A DNA stretch of 30,888 bases from Bacteroidales bacterium (GTDB lineage Bacteria; Bacteroidota; Bacteroidia; Bacteroidales; Muribaculaceae): assembly GCA_004552725.1 (NCBI GenBank), contig SFNM01000012.1, positions 1 through 30,888 on the forward strand. Reading direction: 5' to 3'. Position numbers and translations under genes: made by a program. Positions 24,343-30,888 of the stretch are shown piece after piece (position 1 is the stretch's first letter; every line of letters begins with the position of its first letter). The notes under the pieces are model-generated. The model was given only the letters and a program-made list of their open reading frames with translations. It ran no database searches and was not told where the DNA came from.

Positions 24343-24372
24343 CAAAGGTACAAAAAATTTGTAACTTTGCAA
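24343..24372 (-). promoter_or_regulatory. Promoter of the HMA-lipoprotein operon
   Basis: On the minus strand TTG (24372-24370), a 19-base spacer, then TACCTTTG (24350-24343) match the Bacteroidetes consensus. Its spacer contains the -7 box of the divergent OmpA-family gene. Confidence 0.6.
24362..24369 (+). promoter_or_regulatory. Candidate -7 box for the OmpA-ligA-kinase operon
   Basis: TAACTTTG fits TAnnTTTG. Transcription should start near 24375, leaving a leader of about 50 bases before the ATG at 24425. No good -33 element is present, which may mean a weak or activated promoter. Confidence 0.5.
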
Positions 24373-24424
24373 TAACAATCACTCATAATATAATAAAAAA
24401 GGTTGTGAGTAGTTATATATATGT

Positions 24425-26407
24425 ATGGAACTGAATAAATTAGTAAAAAAAATAGTGCCGATAGCGGTGATTGGTGTCGTTGTGGCCGGTTTGCAATCGT
24501 GCGGTGGCGCCAAATTGAGTACAGCCAACGAGCAGATGGCACGAGGCGAGTACTATGATGCATCGCGCACATATCGCAAAATTTACAACAAATTGACCAA
24601 GCGCGAAGAGCGTCCCCTACGCGGTCAGGTAGCATTTTTGATGGGTGAATGTCATCGACGACTCAACCAATTTGAGCGAGCCGCAGGAGCATATCAGAAT
24701 GCCATTCGCTACGAATATCCCGACACGATGGAGTATTTGTATCTGGCTCAAATGCTCCATGGCAGCGGTCAGTATCAACGAGCAGTTGAGGCATACGAGA
24801 ATTACCTGACGATGCGACCCGATGATGCTTTGGCGGTGAATGGTTTGGCCGGTGCTCGAATGGGATTGAATAAAAACAATCGCACACGCTATATAGTGCG
24901 CAAAGCGGATATGTTCATTTCATCGCGCAGCGACTTCTCGCCCATGTTCGCCCCCGGCACTTTCGACAAACTATATTTCACCACCACTCGCGAAAAAGTC
25001 ACCGGCAATCGCAGCGAAATCACCGGCACCAAGTGCGGCGACATTTGGGTTGCCTCGAAAGACGAACGCGGAGTGTGGCAACGACCTGAACCGCTGGAAG
25101 GAGAACTCAACACCGACCGCGACGAGGGTATCATCTCGTTTTCGCCCGATGGCTCTACCATGTACCTGACTCGCGCGCGCCGCGAGCCCAATAGTTCCAC
25201 TTCGGTAGAAATCTATACCTCGCAGCGCTCTGATGCTCAATGGGGCGCAGCGAATAAGTTCGACATTCTCAAGGATACCATCTCGGCTGTAGGACACCCT
25301 GCCGTGTCGCCCGACGGACAATGGCTATACTTCTCGAGCGATATGCCCGGTGGCTCGGGCGGACGCGACCTTTGGCGCGTAAACATCAACCAACGCATCG
25401 GCTCACTGGAAAATCTCGGCGAATGGATCAATACTCCAGGCGATGAAATGTTCCCATACGTGCGCACCGATTCTGTGATTTACTTTGCCAGCAACGGCCA
25501 TCCCGGCTACGGCGGCCTTGATCTTTTCCGTGCCGAGCTCAAGCCTTCGGGCGGTTGGGCCGTGACCAATATGGGTCGCCCCATCAACTCACCGAGCGAT
25601 GACTTTGGCATCACTTTCGGCGAAGGCGAAACCGGTTTCTTCTCCTCCAATCGCAATGACGGAAGAGGTTACGACAACATCTACTCCTTTGAACTTCCCG
25701 ACCTCAAGATACTTATCTCCGGCTATGTGCTCGACCGCGACGAAGAGCCGGTGAGCGGTGCTGTCATTCGCATCGTAGGCGACGACGGCTCCAACCAAAA
25801 GCAACCGGCACGGCCCGACGGTTCATTCTCGTTCCCGCTCAATCGCGGTGTGCGCTATGTGATGCTGGCCGGTGCTCGCGGATACCTCAACGCTCGCCAG
25901 GAATTCACCTCCGACTCTGCCGAAGAGGACGCAGAATATGGCGTCGACTTCATCTTGGCTTCTATCACCAAACCGGTGGTTGTGGAAAATATTTTCTACG
26001 ACTTCGACCGCGCCACCCTGCGTCCAGAGTCGAAAGAAGCGCTCGATGAAATGGTGCAAATGCTCACCGACAATCCGAATGTGACCATCGAAATGGCTTC
26101 GCACACCGACCGCCATGGCACCGACGCCTACAATATCGATCTCTCGTCGCGTCGCGCTCAAGCGGTAATCGACTACCTCATTGCCGCCGGCATATCACCC
26201 GACCGTCTGCAATCGCAAGGCTACGGCGAATCACGGCCCAAGACCATCACCAAGAAACTCGCTCGTGAGTATCCGCAATTCAAAGAAGGCGATGTGCTCA
26301 CCGAGGAATACATACTCAACCTCTCGGAGGAAGACCAAGATATCGCCGACCAAATCAATCGTCGCACCGAGTTCCAAGTGCTCTCAATCGACTATCAAAT
26401 GTATTGA
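24425..26407 (+). CDS. porE: OmpA-family lipoprotein with TPR, PD40 propeller and CRD (PorE-like)
   Basis: The protein is 660 aa. The signal ends in a lipobox with C26 (GLQSC). Tetratricopeptide-like helices span about residues 30-150, PD40/WD40-like propeller blades 165-425 (SFSPDGSTMYLTR, AVSPDGQWLYFSSD, YFASNGHPGYGGLDLF), a carboxypeptidase regulatory-like domain 428-512, and an OmpA peptidoglycan-binding domain 520-655 (FYDFDRATLRPES, ASHTDRHGTDAYN with D562, LSSRRAQAVIDYL). This order is that of PorE of the type IX secretion system, an outer-membrane lipoprotein that anchors the machine to peptidoglycan. The GLUG protein at 780-2030 is a plausible T9SS cargo. Related Bacteroidetes proteins share the architecture, so the symbol is tentative. 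Confidence 0.75.
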   Translation: MELNKLVKKIVPIAVIGVVVAGLQSCGGAKLSTANEQMARGEYYDASRTYRKIYNKLTKREERPLRGQVAFLMGECHRRLNQFERAAGAYQNAIRYEYPDTMEYLYLAQMLHGSGQYQRAVEAYENYLTMRPDDALAVNGLAGARMGLNKNNRTRYIVRKADMFISSRSDFSPMFAPGTFDKLYFTTTREKVTGNRSEITGTKCGDIWVASKDERGVWQRPEPLEGELNTDRDEGIISFSPDGSTMYLTRARREPNSSTSVEIYTSQRSDAQWGAANKFDILKDTISAVGHPAVSPDGQWLYFSSDMPGGSGGRDLWRVNINQRIGSLENLGEWINTPGDEMFPYVRTDSVIYFASNGHPGYGGLDLFRAELKPSGGWAVTNMGRPINSPSDDFGITFGEGETGFFSSNRNDGRGYDNIYSFELPDLKILISGYVLDRDEEPVSGAVIRIVGDDGSNQKQPARPDGSFSFPLNRGVRYVMLAGARGYLNARQEFTSDSAEEDAEYGVDFILASITKPVVVENIFYDFDRATLRPESKEALDEMVQMLTDNPNVTIEMASHTDRHGTDAYNIDLSSRRAQAVIDYLIAAGISPDRLQSQGYGESRPKTITKKLAREYPQFKEGDVLTEEYILNLSEEDQDIADQINRRTEFQVLSIDYQMY

Positions 26408-26409
26408 TT

Positions 26410-28416
26410 ATGAACGAGATACAGAAACAAATAGAGCAGTTGCGCACTACCATCGAAGCGCACAACCACGCTTACTATGTGGAGAATCGCCCCACGATTT
26501 CCGACTTCGATTTCGATATGCTCCTCAAGCAACTTGAAGCCCTTGAGCGCGAGCATCCAGAATACGACGACCCTCTATCGCCCACACATCGCGTTGGCTC
26601 AGACCTCACATCCGGCTTCGAGCAAGTGGCTCACATCTACCCAATGCTTTCGCTGGGCAACACCTATTCGCCCGACGAAGTGGACCAATGGGTAGGCCGT
26701 ATGGAAGCCGCCGTAGGTCGCTCGGAATTATCGTTGGTAGGCGAAATGAAATTCGATGGCACCGGTATTTCGCTCATCTACGAGCATGGCCGATTGGTGC
26801 GAGCAGTCACTCGCGGCGATGGCACTCAAGGCGACGTAGTCACCGCCAACGTAAAAACCATTCGCTCTATTCCGCTAAAGTTGCAAGGCTCGGGGTGGCC
26901 CGATTTCTTTGAAATTCGCGGCGAGATTGTGTTGCCGTTTGAAAACTTCGACCGCATTAACGCCGAACGCGCCCTCAACGAGGAGCCACTCTTTGCCAAC
27001 CCGCGCAATGCAGCCGCCGGCACGCTCAAACTCTCATCACCGGCCGAAGTAGGGCATCGTGGCTTGGATGCTTACTTCTACTACCTCTTAGGCGAGAACT
27101 TGCCCTTTGACAGCCATTATGAAAATATGGAAGCCGCCCGCTCATGGGGTTTCAAAGTGTCGACCGCTATGACTCGCTTACACTCTATGGCTGAAGTCGA
27201 CGATTTCATCAACCGATGGGACACTGAACGCCGCTCGCTGCCGGTAGCCACCGATGGCTTGGTGTTTAAAGTCGACTCGCTCACTCGCCAGCAGCAATTG
27301 GGCTTCACATCCAAGACCCCGCGCTGGGCCGTAGCATATAAATTTGCAGCAGAGCGCGCTTTGACACAGTTGCGCTTCGTGTCGTTCGACGTGGGACGCC
27401 TCGGGGTCATCACTCCGGTAGCCAACCTTGAACCGGTGCTGCTTTCCGGCACCATTGTCAAACGCGCATCCATGCACAATGCCGATATCATGCATGGCCT
27501 CGACATCCACAACGGCGACTGGGTGTATGTGGAAAAAGGCGGCGAAATCATTCCAAAAATCACCGGCGTGGAACTTTCGCGCAGAGACCCTGCCGCCGAA
27601 GAAGTCTCCTTCGTGACGCACTGTCCCGCGTGTGGAGCGCCGTTGGTGCGCGTCGAAGGCGAAGCCGCATGGACTTGCCCCAACAAATATCACTGTCCAC
27701 CGCAGATTATCGGCCGCATCGAACATTTTGTGGCACGTAAAATGATGAATATCGACGGTATCGGCGAAGAAACCGTGGCCGCCCTCTACAATTGCGGCAA
27801 AGTTCGCAGTTATGCCGACCTCTACGACCTAACCGTCGACGATTTCCTCCGCCTCGACAAGTATGCGCAAAAGAGTGCAGAGAGCGCTGTAAAAGCAATA
27901 GCTGATAGTCGCAACGTACCCTTCGAGCGCGTGCTTTTCGCCCTCTCCATTCCGAATGTAGGCGAAACCGGTGCCAAACGCATCGCTCGCGCTGTGGGTT
28001 CCATCGACGAACTGATGAATTGGAACGCCGACCGTCTTTGCTCGATCGAAGACGTAGGGCCAATCATCGCTCAAAGCATCATCGAATTCTTTGCCGAGCC
28101 CGACAACCGTTATGCGGTGGAACGCTTGCGTGCAGCCGGAGTGCAATTGGAAATGGATAAACAATCCACTCCAACCTCCGATGTTCTCGGTGGCAAGTCG
28201 TTCGTAATCAGTGGTGTATTTGCACTCCATTCGCGCGACGAATACAAAGCGCTTATTGAGCAATATGGCGGGCGCAATGTGGGAAGCATCTCCAAAAAGA
28301 CCGATTACATATTGGCAGGCGACAATATGGGTCCGGCCAAATTGGAAAAAGCAACCAAACTGGGAGTGCCCATCATCGATGAGCATCAATTCCTTGCAAT
28401 GATAGGGTCGGAATAA
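26410..28416 (+). CDS. ligA: NAD-dependent DNA ligase
   Basis: The protein is 668 aa, the standard length. It seals nicks in replication and repair using NAD. The start is the ATG at 26410, two bases after the previous stop; a TTG at 26404 would overlap that stop. The Ia domain (IEAHNHAYYVENRPTISDFD) is followed by the adenylation motif KFDG with K114, and DGLVFKVD (282-289). The OB domain is next, then a four-Cys zinc finger (C405, C408, C423, C429), helix-hairpin-helix repeats (about 440-580) and a C-terminal BRCT domain (LGGKSFVISGVF to the end). All key residues are present. The stop overlaps the next start as TAATG, so a shared transcript is likely. Confidence 0.97.
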   Translation: MNEIQKQIEQLRTTIEAHNHAYYVENRPTISDFDFDMLLKQLEALEREHPEYDDPLSPTHRVGSDLTSGFEQVAHIYPMLSLGNTYSPDEVDQWVGRMEAAVGRSELSLVGEMKFDGTGISLIYEHGRLVRAVTRGDGTQGDVVTANVKTIRSIPLKLQGSGWPDFFEIRGEIVLPFENFDRINAERALNEEPLFANPRNAAAGTLKLSSPAEVGHRGLDAYFYYLLGENLPFDSHYENMEAARSWGFKVSTAMTRLHSMAEVDDFINRWDTERRSLPVATDGLVFKVDSLTRQQQLGFTSKTPRWAVAYKFAAERALTQLRFVSFDVGRLGVITPVANLEPVLLSGTIVKRASMHNADIMHGLDIHNGDWVYVEKGGEIIPKITGVELSRRDPAAEEVSFVTHCPACGAPLVRVEGEAAWTCPNKYHCPPQIIGRIEHFVARKMMNIDGIGEETVAALYNCGKVRSYADLYDLTVDDFLRLDKYAQKSAESAVKAIADSRNVPFERVLFALSIPNVGETGAKRIARAVGSIDELMNWNADRLCSIEDVGPIIAQSIIEFFAEPDNRYAVERLRAAGVQLEMDKQSTPTSDVLGGKSFVISGVFALHSRDEYKALIEQYGGRNVGSISKKTDYILAGDNMGPAKLEKATKLGVPIIDEHQFLAMIGSE

Positions 28417-30425
28417 TGATACGTCGGTGGTTATTGAGCATGGTTTTTATGGTCATCTCGTTGTTGATGACCAATGCCGCTATGACCACTGCCGACTCCA
28501 TTCAAGCCTTGGTGGACTTATACGACCTCACCCTGGCGGAAAACCCCAACCGTGCCGACTCCATAGCTGAAATCGCATATCAACGCGCCTTGGCTCACGG
28601 CGACACTTTGGCGGCTTCGGCTATGCTCGCTTCGCGCGCCGACATCAATGCCAACAATCGCGACTCGCTCAATATGCTATTGATGCGGTGCGAACGTCTG
28701 GCCAATTGCCCCGATGTAGAGCAAAATTCGCTCTTCATACGATTTATTCTCAACTCATGGTATCGCAATAATGCCCTTGAGTCGGAACGTCTGCGCCGTT
28801 TTGCCGACGAATTTCGTCGCTACACTCTCACACCGCCCGAGAACTTAAACGATAAGTTGGTGTTGCTCCACAGCGTTTGCGTCAACCTTCCATTTTACCT
28901 CAACACCAAAGTACTCTACGATTATTGCGCACAACTCCGCGCTTTAGTCGACCGCAAGCCCGATGATTACTACAAACTGCGCGTGCTCCTTTGTCGGTGC
29001 GAAGCCTTATCATTCTACCAAGTTGGCGATACCAAACGCGGCATGGATGCCGATATGAGATTGCTCACCGAGATGGACTCGATTGAGAGCCTAATGCACA
29101 GAGTTGGCCGTCATTTCTTCCAACTCAATTATAGCCGCTTTTTGGCCTACACACGTCTTCTGTCGAATTTCGAAAAATTGTCGCCGGAGCAAATCAACGA
29201 ATATTACCAATTGGCCCACAAATTTTTGGAGATAAGTGCTCGTGCTCGCCGCGAATTTCAACTTGCACCAATGGCCGATATCTACTTTCATCTTTCCAAC
29301 CACGACTACGCTGCGGCCGCTCCGTTGCTCGACTCTGCCCTCAAGTCGCAATTCAATAAAACTCAACGAGCATCTTTGCTTCGCTACCGCATTGAGTGCG
29401 CTAAAGTACTAAATCAAGACGAAGTAATCCACTCTTGCACCGAACAATACATCGAAATCCTGGAGTCGATGGTCCAAAAAAACCTCAGCGAAAGCGACCG
29501 CGGACGTCGTGCTGTTTACGATGCTTTTGTGGCTCGTGACGACCTCAACCGATTTGAGGCTGAAAAACGAAGCGAACAAATTCATTCTCAGCAAATTATG
29601 GGCGTTGTGTTTATTGTCACTATGGCCCTGATGTTTGTTATCTTAATTATTATCTGGCACCAAAAAATCCACCAGCAGCGATTTGCTAAGCAGTTGAGAC
29701 AAGCCAATCGCGAAATGCAATACGAAATCGAGCGCCAAAAGCGGTCAATCACCCAACTCACCACCGACTATGCCTCGGCCCAAGCATCGGCTGATGTCAA
29801 AGACGACTTCATTCGCCATCTCTCCGAAGAACTCGCCGCCCCGTTTACATCCATTGTGGAACATTCGCGACTCATCGTCGACTGTAGCGACGACGAAAAC
29901 CACAAATACTTGGCCGAATACCAACGTATGATTGAGAGCAACGGCGCTTTGGTTGCGGCCTTGCTCGAAGATATGCAACGCATCAACGCTCTCGAAGACG
30001 GTTCGGCTCTGCCACTCCATCGGCCCATCGACATTCGATACTTACTCTCGCTTGTAATCGACTCCATCTCTCCCTCATACCCCGATATCAAAGTAAATAC
30101 CAATCTACCTCCCAATAACCTGCAAATTCTCTCCGACCCCGGACGCTTGCAACAAATCTTGGCATCGGTGCTCCAATGTTTGCTCCAACTTGCCTCAAAA
30201 ACCATCAGTATTTCCGCATTTAAAACCGACGACACCAACATCATCACTATCTACTATGAGGCTCGCGAACCCAAATTAGCCGGCCACAACGTGTTCGAGG
30301 GTGATACACGCGTTGATGGCATGCTTTACACACGCATGCTCACTCACCTATTAGGCGGAAAAATCGCCCACGACACCACATTTAATCGAGGTCTCCGATT
30401 AATCCTCACCTTCCCCTACGCCTAA
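28416..30425 (+). CDS. Histidine-kinase-like membrane protein lacking catalytic residues (pseudo-kinase)
   Basis: The protein is 669 aa. A signal or first membrane segment (residues 5-21) precedes a helical, TPR-like periplasmic sensor region (about 28-375), a second membrane helix (394-414), a coiled coil (about 415-462), a dimerisation/phosphoacceptor-like helix and a HATPase-like domain. The layout is that of Bacteroidales hybrid or simple sensor kinases. The H-box reads FIRHLSEELAAPF where FxxxxSHExRTPL is expected, so the phosphorylated His is E471. The N-box Asn residues are S584 and Q587. The G1 and G2 glycine motifs are absent, though the surrounding order is kept (NVFEG, LLGGKI). It probably cannot autophosphorylate and may act as a signalling scaffold. 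The start overlaps the ligA stop. Confidence 0.8.
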   Translation: MIRRWLLSMVFMVISLLMTNAAMTTADSIQALVDLYDLTLAENPNRADSIAEIAYQRALAHGDTLAASAMLASRADINANNRDSLNMLLMRCERLANCPDVEQNSLFIRFILNSWYRNNALESERLRRFADEFRRYTLTPPENLNDKLVLLHSVCVNLPFYLNTKVLYDYCAQLRALVDRKPDDYYKLRVLLCRCEALSFYQVGDTKRGMDADMRLLTEMDSIESLMHRVGRHFFQLNYSRFLAYTRLLSNFEKLSPEQINEYYQLAHKFLEISARARREFQLAPMADIYFHLSNHDYAAAAPLLDSALKSQFNKTQRASLLRYRIECAKVLNQDEVIHSCTEQYIEILESMVQKNLSESDRGRRAVYDAFVARDDLNRFEAEKRSEQIHSQQIMGVVFIVTMALMFVILIIIWHQKIHQQRFAKQLRQANREMQYEIERQKRSITQLTTDYASAQASADVKDDFIRHLSEELAAPFTSIVEHSRLIVDCSDDENHKYLAEYQRMIESNGALVAALLEDMQRINALEDGSALPLHRPIDIRYLLSLVIDSISPSYPDIKVNTNLPPNNLQILSDPGRLQQILASVLQCLLQLASKTISISAFKTDDTNIITIYYEAREPKLAGHNVFEGDTRVDGMLYTRMLTHLLGGKIAHDTTFNRGLRLILTFPYA

Positions 30426-30456
30426 TCCATTCATCGTAGCACTCGCCACTAAAGTA

Positions 30457-30488
30457 TCCGGTCAACACCCTCTTAGCCTTTGACCGGA
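30457..30488 (+). terminator. Candidate terminator after the pseudo-kinase gene
   Basis: Arms TCCGGTCAA (30457-30465) and TTGACCGGA (30480-30488) form a perfect 9-bp stem with a 14-base loop. An AT-rich stretch follows but no clean T-run, so strength is uncertain. Confidence 0.5.
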
Positions 30489-30525
30489 ATAATAATTATT
30501 TTTACACAAATAAACATCATTTTTA

Positions 30526-30888
30526 TTGACTTATGGGTCAAAATTAATCTCCCTTATCGCTCTGGCATTGTGCCTCTCTTTCAGCGCCTTCGCTCAAAAC
30601 GACGCTATCGACCTCGCTCGCCAACAACAAGAACTCAATTCGGTGCTGCGCAAAATCTTCGAAGCCTTCTCTAACGAACAATTCGACAACGTTATCTACG
30701 ACTGCCTGAAAATTCGCAACAACCGACAATTATGCGACTGGTCATACCTCCAAATGCTCGATGCAGTGGCCAACACATTCTACCCTAACAACCCCAACGA
30801 GCAGCAACTCCTCCTATCTTATCTTTTCCTACAATCCGGCTATAGAATGAGGCTCGCCTCCGACCAAAGCAACATCTTTATGCTCTAC
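30526..30888 (+). CDS. Secreted protein of unknown function, partial at window end
   Basis: An open frame of 121 codons runs off the right edge. It begins with a strong signal peptide (KLISLIALALCLSFSAFA, cleaved before QNDAI), followed by a helical region with RQQQELNSVLRKIFEAF and ending in QSGYRMRLASDQSNIFMLY. I do not recognise the family. The only in-frame start after the upstream stop at 30511 is TTG at 30526. A better-placed ATG at 30533 is one base out of frame, and would fit (MGQKLISLIALAL) if the A-run at 30540-30543 were one base longer. Either the TTG is used or the sequence has a one-base deletion. Confidence 0.65.
   Translation, partial: MTYGSKLISLIALALCLSFSAFAQNDAIDLARQQQELNSVLRKIFEAFSNEQFDNVIYDCLKIRNNRQLCDWSYLQMLDAVANTFYPNNPNEQQLLLSYLFLQSGYRMRLASDQSNIFMLY

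Overview
The window looks like chromosomal DNA of a gut Bacteroidales bacterium, most like the Muribaculaceae, although the genus cannot be fixed by eye. The reasons are: repeated Bacteroidetes-type promoter boxes (TAnnTTTG, once with TTTG 20 bases upstream); Bacteroidetes-restricted families (Porin_10-like porin, OstA-like LptA relative, DUF5686 outer-membrane protein, DUF6155 protein, TPR/PD40/CRD/OmpA lipoprotein of PorE architecture); and a secreted protein with a type IX secretion C-terminal signal.

Layout. 1-545 (-) is the 5' part of an IS4-family transposase cut by the window edge, with a hairpin over its start. 780-2030 (-) is a secreted GLUG-repeat protein with its own terminator. 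2110-4565 (+) is a DUF6155 gene translationally coupled to a porin. 4646-9125 (+) is an envelope cluster: SurA/parvulin-type chaperone, OstA-like LPS-transport protein and MATE exporter. 9326-11332 (+) is serC-serA for serine synthesis, closed by a strong 17-bp terminator. 11429-17917 (-) is a type I restriction-modification operon (hsdM, a half-size hsdS, hsdR) followed after 11 bases by a membrane acyltransferase. 17918-18856 has no convincing gene but holds an elaborate set of nested inverted repeats. 18857-20275 (+) is rlmD, convergently overlapping a CYTH gene (-). Then come a DUF5686 outer-membrane protein (+), a two-gene Cys/His-rich metal-type operon (-), and a tight + strand run: PorE-like OmpA lipoprotein, ligA, and a histidine-kinase-like protein that has lost its catalytic residues. 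The last gene is cut by the right edge.

How it fits together. Much of the window serves the envelope: porin, periplasmic chaperone, LptA-like protein, DUF5686 barrel, PorE-like T9SS component and a likely T9SS cargo. The defence locus is mosaic: its single target-recognition domain is visibly more AT-rich than its flanks, and it appears to carry a membrane acyltransferase as a passenger or partner.

Most worth a second look: the multi-hairpin element at 18207-18640, where two copies of a unit keep a loop motif while their stems change sequence but stay complementary; the pseudo-kinase after ligA; the heavy-metal-domain protein that has lost CxxC but carries a Cys/His tail beside a lipoprotein with CxHxCxH; the acyltransferase in the hsd operon; and two signal-peptide genes whose apparent ATG is one base out of frame at a short A-run.
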